A stretch of 64,000 bases of DNA from Methanobrevibacter thaueri (lineage in GTDB: Archaea > Methanobacteriota > Methanobacteria > Methanobacteriales > Methanobacteriaceae), in contig NZ_SUTJ01000003.1 of the NCBI RefSeq assembly GCF_015062915.1, positions 141,469 through 205,468 of the forward strand, in the 5' to 3' direction. The notes under the pieces are model-generated. The model was not told where the DNA came from, did no database searches, and was given only the letters and a program-made list of their open reading frames with translations. Of this stretch, positions 42,460 to 51,185 are shown piece by piece. The translations under genes and the position numbers were made by a program. The stretch's first letter is position 1; every line of letters starts with the position of its first letter.

Positions 42460-43926
42460 TTAATTTTTAAACATTTTTCTTAGTTCTCTTCTGAGCAATT
42501 TCCAGCCGTTAACTCTTGGAAGCTCATCAAGAGCAAATATTTTTCTTGGAACTTTATATCTTGACAGGTTTTCACGTGCATAACTGATTAAACCTTCATC
42601 GTCAGGATCATTTTCCCAAACGACTGCAGCAACAGGTATTTCTCCCCTGTGACAGTCATTGATACTGAAGATAGCTATTTCCTTAACTGCAGGATATTTT
42701 ATCAATACTTCCTCCACTTCTGTTGGATAGATTTTCCAACCGCTCATTACGATCATGTCCTTTTTACGGTCTGTAATGAATAGACGATTGTCCTCGTCAA
42801 GGTATCCAACATCTCCAGTCAGGAACCATCCGTCATCAAGAAATGTGGATTTTGTCTTTTCCTCATTTCCCCAGTATCCTTTGGCAACAGCAGGGCCTCT
42901 AAGTGCAATTTCACCCTGTTCGTATTTGTCAAGTTCCTTGTCGGAATCATTTTCATCAACGATTTTCACTTCTGAAAAGCAAACAGGATGTCCTACACTT
43001 TCAAAACGGTCTGCCTCACGGTAATCTTCCGGTCTGATGACAGTTCCTGTTCCGATAACGATTGTTTCAGACAATCCGTAAGCGTTAATGATTGGTATTC
43101 TGTAGGTTTGGTGGAAATCCTTCCAAATCTTTTTGTGAAGTGGTCCTCCTCCGGAAATGATTTCACGAACAGTCTTTAACTGTTTTTGTGCATTAATTGT
43201 TGTTAATGAATGTATTACCGGTGGCATTCCAGTTAAAACGGTAACCTTTTCATTTTCACATAATTCAAGGTACTCGTCAAGATCGAACCTTTCAATGAGA
43301 ATGTAGCATGCCGCTGAGCGCAGTGCTGCAATTGCCCAGGATAATCCCACGTGAGCCATTGGATAGATTCCTAAAAACACGTCATCCTGCTTTAAGGTAA
43401 GCACGTCACATTCATTGTGAATTGCTGTGAAGTAATTTCCATGGGTGAGCATTGCCCCTTTAGGCTGGCCTGTGGTTCCTGAAGTGTACTGTAATTGGCA
43501 CAGGTCATCCCAATCGGTGTTTTCAGCAGGCAGCACTTCACAGTTTTTATAATTGGAAATGTTTTCTGGAATATAGGTTTCAATGTCGATTATAGGAGCG
43601 TCATGGTCGGTGACCATAAGTTTGGCCTGTGAATCGCTAATGATGTATTCCAGTTCAGCTTTTGTCATTACCCTATTTGTTGGAATGGCTATCGCTCCAA
43701 TTCTCCAGATTGCAAAAAGTGACAATAGGTATTCCTCTGAGTTGTTCAGGTATATCAGCACACGGTCTCCTTTGCTTATTCCAGCATCCTTTAGTTGTCT
43801 TCCGATTTCGGAAACGATTGAGAGAAGTTCTCCTGAATTGTACTTGTCTCCTGTTGTCGGGTTGTATAATACGTTCTTGTCCAGTCTTTTTGAATTGGCA
43901 TCTAAAAAAGTGGTAATGTTTAACAT
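42460..43926 (-). CDS. AMP-dependent acyl-CoA synthetase/ligase
   Basis: 488 residues, adenylate-forming superfamily. LQYTSGTTGQPKGAMLTHGN is the AMP-binding loop; YGLSETIV, GWFLTGDVGYLDED and DRKKDMIVMSGWKIYPTEVE are the later motifs; RVNGWKLLRREL supplies the C-terminal Lys region. It activates a fatty or other carboxylic acid with CoA; chain length cannot be told. Its ATG directly follows the stop of the dehydrogenase gene, using an SD (GGAGTT) inside that gene, so the two are one operon. Confidence 0.9.
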   Translation of the reverse strand: MLNITTFLDANSKRLDKNVLYNPTTGDKYNSGELLSIVSEIGRQLKDAGISKGDRVLIYLNNSEEYLLSLFAIWRIGAIAIPTNRVMTKAELEYIISDSQAKLMVTDHDAPIIDIETYIPENISNYKNCEVLPAENTDWDDLCQLQYTSGTTGQPKGAMLTHGNYFTAIHNECDVLTLKQDDVFLGIYPMAHVGLSWAIAALRSAACYILIERFDLDEYLELCENEKVTVLTGMPPVIHSLTTINAQKQLKTVREIISGGGPLHKKIWKDFHQTYRIPIINAYGLSETIVIGTGTVIRPEDYREADRFESVGHPVCFSEVKIVDENDSDKELDKYEQGEIALRGPAVAKGYWGNEEKTKSTFLDDGWFLTGDVGYLDEDNRLFITDRKKDMIVMSGWKIYPTEVEEVLIKYPAVKEIAIFSINDCHRGEIPVAAVVWENDPDDEGLISYARENLSRYKVPRKIFALDELPRVNGWKLLRRELRKMFKN

Positions 43927-44916
43927 TTAAATTAACTCCTTAACAATTGCCTTTGTCACATCCATTGTGCAGGCGTCCCCTCCAAGGTCTGGAGTCCTTA
44001 TTTTACAGTCGGCTATTACCTTTTCAACCGCATTTTTAATGTCATTTGAAATGTCCCATTCACCAAGATAGTCAAGCATCATTGCAGCTGAAAGTATCAT
44101 TGAACATGGGTTTGCAATGTTCTTGCCTGCAATGTCTGGTGCTGAGCCGTGAACAGGTTCGAACAATCCGTTATGATCTCCGATGTTTCCGGATGGTGCA
44201 AGGCCTAAACCTCCAACAAGTCCTGCACTTTCATCTGACAGTATGTCTCCAAACAGGTTTGTGGATACGATAACATCGAAATTCTGAGGTTGGGTAATAA
44301 GGTACATTGCCATTGCGTCAACGTAATAATCTTCGGTTTTAATTTGCTGGTAATCTTTTGCAACTTTGTAGAAACTTTCCTTGAAGACGCCATCTGTCTT
44401 TTTCAATACATTGCTCTTGTGGACACATGTTACCTTGCTCTGTCCTCTTTTTATGCATAGGTTAAATGCTGCCTTGGATATTCTTTCGGAGGCATGTCTT
44501 GTGATTACCCTTTCGGCAATCATTTTCTCGTCATCGCCATACTCGTTCTGTGAATAGAGTCCTTCGGTATTTTCACGGACAATCACAAAGTCAATGTCGT
44601 CACGTATGCAGTTCACTCCCTTGTATGATTTTATAGGACGGATATTTGCATACACGTTCAATGCCTTTCTCAGGTTTATTATCGGACTAGGCTGTCCAGG
44701 TGTTGATGTTGATGCTCCGAAAAGCACTGCATCGCTTTTGTTTGCTATCTTTATTGTCTCTTCAGGTAATGTTGTTCCGTTATTGTTGAAACAATCAAAA
44801 CCCGCTTCACCATATTTGAAGCTAAATTCCAAGTCCAGTTTGTCAAGAAGGTATTCGCAAGCGGACATTACCTCTCGACCTATTCCGTCTCCACTAATTA
44901 TTGCAAGATTATACAT
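43927..44916 (-). CDS. Isopropylmalate/homoisocitrate dehydrogenase family enzyme (LeuB or AksF)
   Basis: 329 residues. IISGDGIGREVM, VIVRENTEGLYS, VTCVHKSNVLKKTDGVF, FDVIVSTNLFGDILSDESAG and FEPVHGSAPDIAGKNIANP are the family's NAD- and Mg-isocitrate-type motifs. In methanogens this group holds LeuB (leucine) and AksF (homoisocitrate for coenzyme B side chain). The YKGVNCIRDDIDF and TEDYYVDAMAMYLIT stretches look LeuB-like, while SPIINLRK resembles AksF, so I leave the choice open. It is the first gene of an operon with an acyl-CoA ligase. Confidence 0.88.
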   Translation of the reverse strand: MYNLAIISGDGIGREVMSACEYLLDKLDLEFSFKYGEAGFDCFNNNGTTLPEETIKIANKSDAVLFGASTSTPGQPSPIINLRKALNVYANIRPIKSYKGVNCIRDDIDFVIVRENTEGLYSQNEYGDDEKMIAERVITRHASERISKAAFNLCIKRGQSKVTCVHKSNVLKKTDGVFKESFYKVAKDYQQIKTEDYYVDAMAMYLITQPQNFDVIVSTNLFGDILSDESAGLVGGLGLAPSGNIGDHNGLFEPVHGSAPDIAGKNIANPCSMILSAAMMLDYLGEWDISNDIKNAVEKVIADCKIRTPDLGGDACTMDVTKAIVKELI

Positions 44917-45097
44917 TCAATTACCCTAAAATTTTTTCGTATATTAATAATATGACATTCCCTTATATATGCAATTTTGTTTTCAACATAAATTTTGTTC
45001 GTATGTTATCGAAATACTTTTATACTTTTAAAGTTAATATTATAGTAATTACATAAATAAGGTTATAATATCCTTATTGAATTTGTGAGGGATAAAA

Positions 45098-45562
45098 ATG
45101 GAAAGAAGCATTGATGAGTTAATTGAATTATTAAATGATAAAGATGACTTTGTAGTGGAAGATGCAGTTGGAGAATTGGAATTAAGAGCTGATGAAGCAC
45201 TTGACCCATTAATTGATGCATTATCTCACAGAAAAAAACAAATCAGATTAAATGCAGCAACCCTTTTAGGAGCAATCAATGACCCTAAAGCAATTCCTGC
45301 TTTAATTGAAACATTAAAAGACAACAATAAATTAGTTAGAAGAGAAGCATCCACCGCATTATCCCGTATGGGCGAACCTGCTGTAGATCCTTTAATTGAT
45401 ATCTTAGGTGATGAAGACTGGAAAGTTAGGGGAGCAGCTGCATGGGCGCTTGGAAACCTCGGTGATGAGAAAGCTATTCCTGCACTTGAAAAATTGCTTG
45501 ATGATGAAAGCGGTTTTGTAAAACAAGGTGCACAAAGCGCTATAAACTCAATTAATAAATAA
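45098..45562 (+). CDS. HEAT-repeat (PBS-lyase type) protein
   Basis: 154 residues consisting of about five HEAT-like repeats: ALDPLIDALSHRKKQIRLNA, AIPALIETLKDNNKLVRREA, AVDPLIDILGDEDWKVRGAA and AIPALEKLLDDESGFVKQGA. Such arrays are protein-binding scaffolds. No catalytic residues. It has a GTGAGGG site before the ATG. A small inverted repeat (AATAAGG / CCTTATT, 45057-45079) lies in the leader. The 177 bp downstream of the gene are T-rich and empty. Confidence 0.85.
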   Translation: MERSIDELIELLNDKDDFVVEDAVGELELRADEALDPLIDALSHRKKQIRLNAATLLGAINDPKAIPALIETLKDNNKLVRREASTALSRMGEPAVDPLIDILGDEDWKVRGAAAWALGNLGDEKAIPALEKLLDDESGFVKQGAQSAINSINK

Positions 45563-45739
45563 TTAATTTTATTTATTATTTCCTTTTTTTATATTTTTAT
45601 AAACTTCTCTAAATTTCCTCTTTTTTAATTAACAAGGCTATTGTAGTCTAAATTACTTATTGTCATTTATTTTATACATCTACCTGTTTTTCTATTAAAA
45701 GAATATTTAAATAGATATTATAACATAAATTGAATTTTA

Positions 45740-46376
45740 TTGATGTATATGGGGATTAATATAAACAAAAAAATATTGATAGCATTGGTGTTGATGGTAT
45801 TTATTTCAATGAATGCTGCCTCTGCGGGACTTTTTGACATTGCTAGCGATGCCATAGAATCAACAGAAAACAATGACACAACTTTGGTTGTTGGATTTAA
45901 TCCAATATTTCCGCCTTTTGAATATCTCACAGACAATGGGTCATATGCCGGTTTTGACTTGGATTTAGCAAAAGAAGTTTGTGCAAGGAATAATTGGACA
46001 TTTGAACCTAAACCTGTTATTGACTGGAACAGTAAAGACTTTGAAATTAATTTAGAAGAAATATACTGTATATGGAGTAGCTTTACAATAGACGGTCGTG
46101 AAGACAAGTACACATTCTCAGAACCTTACTTCAACAACACATAGGTTGTCGTGGTGGATTCCAATTCAGACATCAAGACTCTTGATGACTTAAAAGGTAA
46201 AACCGTTGAAGTACAGGAGGGAAGTTCCGTAATCGAGGGGCTTAACAACAATACAACCCTTAAAAATTCATTAAAGGATATTGTGGAAGTTAGGGACATC
46301 ACAATAGTGTTCATGGATTTGAAATCAGGAGTATGTGATGCAATACTTGTGGACAGGGAAATAGCAAACTATAACA
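45740..46376 (+). pseudogene. Amino-acid ABC transporter solute-binding protein, interrupted and truncated
   Basis: A signal peptide (KKILIALVLMVFISMNAASA) and a family 3 binding-protein start (TTLVVGFNPIFPPFEYLTDN, GFDLDLAKEVCARNNW) run to a TAG at 46142-46144. The same frame then continues as VVVVDSNSDIKTLDDLKGK and QEGSSVIEGLNNN, up to DAILVDREIANYNI, where homology stops. The stop sits inside a conserved region, so this is a nonsense mutation, not a normal end. The C-terminal third is lost at a junction with another gene fragment. Confidence 0.85.
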
Positions 46377-46529
46377 TTATTATTTATTGTCTCATTAATT
46401 CCGTATTTAACAATATTTGTTGCGGAAAATCAGTTTTCACTGCTTGCACAGGTTTTATATGGTATTGACTTTATTTTGATTAACATAATTCATTTCTTCA
46501 TGGCAAGGACTTTAACATTATTGTGTAAG
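46377..46529 (+). pseudogene. Fragment of a TMEM175-like (DUF1211) membrane protein
   Basis: In a different frame from the preceding pseudogene, ~50 residues read LLFIVSLIPYLTIFVAENQF followed by VLYGIDFILINIIHFFMART. SLIP.. and the YGI/LNLLL-type helix resemble bacterial/archaeal TMEM175 potassium channels. No start codon or N-terminal channel motif is present, so it is a remnant joined by deletion. It runs into the left end of the tnpB element. Confidence 0.5.
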
Positions 46530-46532
46530 AAT

Positions 46533-46557
46533 TCTCCGGCTTCTTTAAGCCGGGAGA
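46533..46557 (+). other. Left-end hairpin of the IS605-family element
   Basis: TCTCCGGCTT and AAGCCGGGAGA pair as a 10-bp stem with one bulged G and loop CTTT. Subterminal hairpins like this are recognised by TnpA in the family. Confidence 0.65.
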
Positions 46558-46772
46558 TGAATTGCACTTTTAAGAGTGTTGTTGAATTTTTAGAATTTTT
46601 TTGCAAAATAAAAAAATATACTGTATTACTTTCCAAATGCTCTTAGATAAACTCTATTTATTATAAATGTATATAAGTTGTTATTAAGAAAAGAAAACAT
46701 TTTTTTGAAATTAATCAAAAAAATTAATGAGATCTTTGTCTAAAAAAAAGAATAAAGTGTGGGGAGCATATT

Positions 46773-48032
46773 ATGGTTGATAAAACTTTTATTTTGACCG
46801 ATAAGATTGAGTTTGTCCCTGATGAGGATTTAGAAGGGGAATTGAATTTCAATTTACGGGCAGCCGGTTACGTATTCAACAAAACATTAGAATACAGCAT
46901 TTACCGTGAAAACCTAGTCAAAGAATTTGGAATAGGTAAAACATGTAAAATCAACCGTAATTACACACAAAAAATCGTTAAAAATCTAAAAAAACAAAAA
47001 CCATTCCTGAAAAAAGCAGAATCCACATGTATACAGGCATCCACCGACCGCTTAATAAAAGCATATGATGGATACTACGATGGAAGAACTGGACACCCTA
47101 AATTCAAGTCCCTTAAAAAAAATCCAGTAAAATCCATCACACTCAGAAACAACGAATATAAAACTAAAAACGGAATAAAAGCCTCAATAAGGTGGGAAGA
47201 TAACAAATTACGCTTAAACAAACTCGGATACATTGAAGTCAAACATAAACGAGACATTGATGGCAAAATCAAAGAAGCCACAATCCTAAAAGAAAACGGA
47301 AAATGGTTCGTCTGCATAGTCTACGAACTAGAAAAAATACAACCCCTGGAAACATTTTCCGGCCCTTCTTTATATGTAGGCATAGATTTGGGATTAACAG
47401 ACTTCCTAACATTTTCCAACGGAAAAGTCATACACAAACCCGATTTAAAAAAAATAAACCGTAGAATACAATATTACCAACAAAAACTAGCACGCCAAAA
47501 AGAAGGTGGATCCAACTGGAAAAAAACACTAAAAAAACTCCACAAATGGATAAACAAGAAAAACAATGTCGTCAACGACTATTATCATAAAATATCCTAC
47601 AATATTGTAAAACACTGCGAATTCATAGCAATGGAAACCTTGAATATTAGAGGAATGGTCCGTCAAGGTAGTTTAAGCAGAAGCATTCATGAAATAGGCT
47701 GGGGAAAACTCATTGAAATGATACGATACAAAGCAGAATGGTACGGACGTAAATTTGTACAAATCGATCAATGGTTCTCTTCCAGTAAAAAATGTAATGT
47801 CTGTGGTGAAATAAATCATGGCTTAGGTCGTGATGAAAGAGAATGGGAATGCCCACACTGCCACAGCATACTTCAAAGAGATGTTAACGCTGCAAAAAAT
47901 ATTTTAGACGAAGCTCTACGCGCCACTGGTTCAATGGTGCTATGCTTAGTAGATTTCATACCAATTGGTCAAGGCAAATTCGAATATTATTACGAATGGA
48001 AAGGCCTTGACAAAACAATAGGTATGGCCTAA
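46773..48032 (+). CDS. tnpB: RNA-guided endonuclease TnpB
   Basis: 419 residues. RuvC residues are intact: D205 in YVGIDLGLTDF, E288 in FIAMETLNIRGM and D370 in QRDVNAAKNI. A zinc ribbon lies between (C341, C344, C360, C363 in CNVCGE and CPHC). The N-terminal WED/REC part starts KTFILTDKIEF. A 38-residue tail (GSMVLCLVDFIPIGQGKFEY and on) follows the last catalytic Asp. TnpB cuts DNA using a guide RNA from its own 3' end, which helps keep the element at its site. GTGGGGAG precedes the ATG. Likely active by sequence. Confidence 0.92.
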   Translation: MVDKTFILTDKIEFVPDEDLEGELNFNLRAAGYVFNKTLEYSIYRENLVKEFGIGKTCKINRNYTQKIVKNLKKQKPFLKKAESTCIQASTDRLIKAYDGYYDGRTGHPKFKSLKKNPVKSITLRNNEYKTKNGIKASIRWEDNKLRLNKLGYIEVKHKRDIDGKIKEATILKENGKWFVCIVYELEKIQPLETFSGPSLYVGIDLGLTDFLTFSNGKVIHKPDLKKINRRIQYYQQKLARQKEGGSNWKKTLKKLHKWINKKNNVVNDYYHKISYNIVKHCEFIAMETLNIRGMVRQGSLSRSIHEIGWGKLIEMIRYKAEWYGRKFVQIDQWFSSSKKCNVCGEINHGLGRDEREWECPHCHSILQRDVNAAKNILDEALRATGSMVLCLVDFIPIGQGKFEYYYEWKGLDKTIGMA

Positions 48033-48066
48033 GAATCTCCAGCTTCTACAAGCTGGAGAGGTTCAA
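47930..48066 (+). ncRNA. Predicted guide (omega) RNA scaffold at the tnpB 3' end
   Basis: In this family the RNA covers the end of tnpB and the right end of the element and stops with the guide taken from flanking DNA. Here the right-end stem (TCTCCAGCTT / AAGCTGGAGA, loop CTAC) and GGTTCAA would form its 3' scaffold; the guide would begin at 48067 (CACTATAGTTTCATCAATCA). The 5' boundary is a guess. Confidence 0.45.
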
Positions 48067-48705
48067 CACTATAGTTTCATCAATCATTTCGATTAAAATC
48101 TTATTTATCGGATTTTTTAAGGACAGTGGATGTTCCTTTTGATAGTTGATGCCCAATGGAAGAACCCTGAAACTGGACATGCACTGGTCTGTTGACCTTA
48201 AAGCGAAGTATGCCTTATAATCACCATCTATAATGTTCACCATCAATCCGACATCATCTGTCTTGTTATGTGCAGCTATTCCCTCTTCAGCATAAACTCT
48301 GAATTTTTTAACGCTTTCAGCTGTAATCAATGCATATTCCACCAGATATTCCAGTTCATCGTCATCTAAATCATAATCATCATATTCAATGATTTCACTG
48401 CATTCATCATCGGGAATGAACAGGTTTGAAGCGCAGTAACCTAAGGAAATGTATATTCCATCATGATCCAGCGCTTTTGAGATGATGTCAAAATATAAAT
48501 TGTCCAGTGGCTGTGACTTATACAGGTTGCCTAAAATTTCGGGAACGGTATGTGTCATGCCGCCGTCTTCAATAACAGTACAGTAAAAATGCTCTTCACC
48601 AAGATAACCTGCAGTGGCTGCTTTTTCTATTGTTTTTTTAATGTCAAGATTGTTTGCATCTTCTATTTTTTGAGCAATCCTCAAAGCATCATCGTCACTA
48701 ATCAT
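48046..48705 (-). CDS. Hypothetical protein whose C-terminus is supplied by the mobile element
   Basis: 219 residues, acidic and soluble. Features are YLGEEHFYCTVIEDGGMTHT, DYDLDDDELEYLVEYAL and a central strand-rich part; I do not recognise the family. The last six codons (LNLSSL) and the stop lie inside the right end of the tnpB element, in its hairpin, so the original C-terminus was replaced on insertion. It is the third gene of a leftward group with the LOG protein and DUF2115 (15-nt gap), so it is probably still expressed. Confidence 0.7.
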   Translation of the reverse strand: MISDDDALRIAQKIEDANNLDIKKTIEKAATAGYLGEEHFYCTVIEDGGMTHTVPEILGNLYKSQPLDNLYFDIISKALDHDGIYISLGYCASNLFIPDDECSEIIEYDDYDLDDDELEYLVEYALITAESVKKFRVYAEEGIAAHNKTDDVGLMVNIIDGDYKAYFALRSTDQCMSSFRVLPLGINYQKEHPLSLKNPINKILIEMIDETIVLNLSSL

Positions 48706-48720
48706 TTTACCATTTCCATG

Positions 48721-49251
48721 TTACTCTTCAATATATCTGAAAATCTCTTCAATACTGTCTGTGGCTTTAAAAAGCTCTTCCTGTTTGTATAGAAATCCCT
48801 TTTCACCCATCTCATCAATCATTTCAATCATCTTGTCAAAGAAATGGACAATGTTATAAACAATTATCTTTTTATCGTGTTGTTTTAGTTTCTTAAGTGT
48901 GATTATCTCAAAAAACTCATCCAATGTGCCGATTCCACCAGGGGATATTATAAATGCGTCTGAATTTTCTAAAAATTTGTTTTTTCTCTCATCCATTGAA
49001 TCAACATAAATGAACTCACTGCACTCTTCACATAACGGCTCAAAATTACCAATCCATTCTGGAGCTATTCCTAATGTTTTCCCGTTATTGTCATGAACGC
49101 CTCTTGCACAGGCACCCATCATTCCAGTATCTCCTCCACCGAAAACAAGGGTATGGTTGTGTTCAGCTATTTTACAACCTAGTTCATAGGCAGCATCGGT
49201 GTAAATTTCATCTATTTTCCGGCTTCCGGATCCATATAAGCAAATGTTCAT
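48721..49251 (-). CDS. LOG-family (TIGR00730-like) Rossmann-fold protein
   Basis: 176 residues. The N-terminus NICLYGSGSRKIDEIYTDAA and the motif LVFGGGDTGMMGACARGVHD, with PGGIGTLDEFFEIITLKKL, are the lysine-decarboxylase-like/LOG marks (PGGxGTxxE). The family hydrolyses nucleoside monophosphates (phosphoribohydrolase). GTGAT precedes ATG 49251. It lies between DUF2115 and the IS-altered gene. Confidence 0.85.
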   Translation of the reverse strand: MNICLYGSGSRKIDEIYTDAAYELGCKIAEHNHTLVFGGGDTGMMGACARGVHDNNGKTLGIAPEWIGNFEPLCEECSEFIYVDSMDERKNKFLENSDAFIISPGGIGTLDEFFEIITLKKLKQHDKKIIVYNIVHFFDKMIEMIDEMGEKGFLYKQEELFKATDSIEEIFRYIEE

Positions 49252-49260
49252 ATAATCACT

Positions 49261-49812
49261 CTAAATATCAGGGGTTTGCTCAGCTAGGCACAAATGACAT
49301 ATTGCGTTGACATTATCCTTTTGATTGTCCTTAACCGGACAGAAGAACTCGCCGTTTTTCTCTTCAACAAACAGACTTCCTGGAAATTCACTTCCAACAG
49401 GATGTATTGGCTCTTCCAGGATGAATGTGGTGTACAATGCTGTGATGACATAAATCAATGGGAACTTGTCATCATCGGCATTTCCCAATCTTTCCTTTTC
49501 AAAAGTCTGCTCAAGCATTGGAAATGAGGTGTCAAAGGATTCCTTGTCAACTGCCACGTTGTCGTAATCCTCGAATTCCTTGACTTCCTTCATGCGCATA
49601 ATGAAATACTTGATGTAGACTGACAGGTATTTTTCACGGTAATTCTTTTGAACAAACTCTCCATCCTTTCTCATTCGCGCTGTAGCCAACATTAAATCTT
49701 GAACTGATATGATGCGCGCATATTTTTTAAGAATCTCCATTATTTCATCTTTTGTGATTTCATTATTCCCGGATAACTCTTTTAGTTCAATCAATATGTC
49801 TTCGGCTTCCAT
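49261..49812 (-). CDS. DUF2115/UPF0305 family protein
   Basis: About 183 residues. IMEILKKYARIISVQDLMLA, YREKYLSVYIKYFIMRMKEV and the end with HPVGSEFPGSLFVE and the CPVKDNQKDN..ICHLC cysteines match the methanogen DUF2115 group. The Cys residues may bind metal. Function unknown. I use ATG 49812 (MEAEDILIEL), with a TATA-like TATTTATTTA about 25-35 bp upstream that suggests a leaderless mRNA; the extension to 49872 lies in promoter sequence. Confidence 0.75.
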   Translation of the reverse strand: MEAEDILIELKELSGNNEITKDEIMEILKKYARIISVQDLMLATARMRKDGEFVQKNYREKYLSVYIKYFIMRMKEVKEFEDYDNVAVDKESFDTSFPMLEQTFEKERLGNADDDKFPLIYVITALYTTFILEEPIHPVGSEFPGSLFVEEKNGEFFCPVKDNQKDNVNAICHLCLAEQTPDI

Positions 49813-49902
49813 GGTTTTATTATAAAATTTTTTAAATAAATACTTTAATAAAAAAATATTTAAAAAATGCAACTCAATAAGAATATAGTAAGGTGAATTG
49901 AT

Positions 49903-50547
49903 ATGGCTGATAATTTCATAGAGATTTCAAAGGAAGACATTGAAAGTATTCAAAATGCTTTAAAAGTTAATTCTGACTATAAATTGAACAACACTAAATT
50001 CGACACCAGCACATTTGAAAAAGGAAAAGACATTGTATTGACCCAATATGTTGCAAATGTGGAAAATGAATTGGTTTTCAATACAAAAGAGGAAAACGGC
50101 AAGTATTATATTTCAGATACATTTGGCCTGTTCATTGACAACATCATAAACGGCAATGAATCCCGTGACGTTTTCCAGTCAGTCAGCGGCTATTTCTATG
50201 ATGTCATTGAAAATGAAAGTGAAGATTTTGAGGATGATAAGGAAGAACTGATTACCTTTTTACTTTTAACCGAAGAATATGATGAGGAGGACCTTAAAAT
50301 CAGTTTGGATCCAGCAAAGATTCGTGAAGACTACAAGAAGGATTATGACATGATTTATTCCGACGAGTCAATGAATCGGGTTCAAAAAAGCCTTGCCCTC
50401 AAGGAACTGGTTCACATGTCAATTTGCCAAGTCGTCAATGACATTGACTTGTTCTTCACAAGGCCGTCCAATCTGACTCCTGAGGAAAATGCCGAGAAAA
50501 ACCGTCAGGAACAAAAGGCATTGGAGAATGAAATGCAATTAAGTTAA
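49903..50547 (+). CDS. Hypothetical acidic protein
   Basis: 214 residues, Asp/Glu-rich, no membrane or catalytic motif. VSGYFYDVIENESEDFED and MNRVQKSLALKELVHMSICQ are its clearest helical parts; the end (NLTPEENAEKNRQEQKALEN) is coiled. Family not recognised. AAGGTGAATTG precedes ATG 49903. It faces away from DUF2115; the gap contains their divergent promoters. Confidence 0.6.
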   Translation: MADNFIEISKEDIESIQNALKVNSDYKLNNTKFDTSTFEKGKDIVLTQYVANVENELVFNTKEENGKYYISDTFGLFIDNIINGNESRDVFQSVSGYFYDVIENESEDFEDDKEELITFLLLTEEYDEEDLKISLDPAKIREDYKKDYDMIYSDESMNRVQKSLALKELVHMSICQVVNDIDLFFTRPSNLTPEENAEKNRQEQKALENEMQLS

Positions 50548-50601
50548 ATATTTAAACTAATATTAACTTAATATTTATTATAAAATTTTTTCACTGATTA
50601 T

Positions 50602-51069
50602 ATGATTACTATTACCAAAAACGAAGAAGTTGTACTGAATCAAATAGAAATCTATGCCAGGGAATATCCTGATGGTGTTCCATTGAATATCTTAAGAAAG
50701 GAACTTGGATTTCATGAGTATGACCTTGTTCAGATTCTCGAAGAGCTTCAAGACAAGGATCTTGTTGTTTTTAAAGACAATAAGGCCAGTTTATCAGATA
50801 GTGAAAAGGAGCTTAACACTGTTAATTCAAAAAAGGACCTTGAAGAGATGGAATTGAATCAGAAGGAAATCGATACATACAAACTGATTCAGGAACTGGT
50901 TGATGAAAATGACCTTATTTCAAAGTATACCTTGGAGGGTCATTTATTGTATGGGGATTTGGAGCTCAGCAATTTCAGAATGTATCACATTATTTTGTCC
51001 CTGCAGAATAAGGGGCTTTTGAAGTCCATAGTTAAGGATGACGGCGAGTATTATCTTCTTGTCGAATAA
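50602..51069 (+). CDS. Two-module winged-helix-like protein
   Basis: 155 residues that read as two related helix-turn-helix-like halves: VVLNQIEIYAREYPDG with LNILRKELGFHEYDLVQILE, and TYKLIQELVDENDLISKYTL with FRMYHIILSLQNKGLL. It may bind DNA, or be a protein-interaction module. No ligand domain. ATG 50602 lies after a leader with a GATTAT-type weak ribosome site; the promoter is AT-rich. Confidence 0.55.
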   Translation: MITITKNEEVVLNQIEIYAREYPDGVPLNILRKELGFHEYDLVQILEELQDKDLVVFKDNKASLSDSEKELNTVNSKKDLEEMELNQKEIDTYKLIQELVDENDLISKYTLEGHLLYGDLELSNFRMYHIILSLQNKGLLKSIVKDDGEYYLLVE

Positions 51070-51185
51070 TATACATTTTCATTTTTTTTAATAAATGAGT
51101 AATATTATTTACTAAATTCATCATAACATTTAAATAATTAAAAAATCATATTTATAAGTAATAATTGAGATTGATGTGTGTATTT

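Larger units (their letters stand above)
46530..48066 (+). mobile_element. IS605-family element with tnpB only (IS1341-type)
   Basis: The unit has a left-end hairpin (46533-46557), tnpB and a right-end hairpin (48036-48059) followed by GGTTCAA. The two hairpins are similar in sequence (TCTCCGGCTT..AAGCCGGGAGA and TCTCCAGCTT..AAGCTGGAGA). The right end matches the ISDra2 right-end form (hairpin, then GAGGTTCAA), which fixes the boundary near 48066; the left boundary is approximate. No tnpA transposase is present, so it would need one in trans. From 46558 to 46772 there is only AT-rich non-coding DNA. Flanks are degraded genes on the left and an altered gene on the right. Confidence 0.75.

Noticed and set aside
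46142..46144. TAG readthrough in the solute-binding protein
   Set aside because: The gene also lost its C-terminal third at a junction, so it is a pseudogene rather than a recoded gene.
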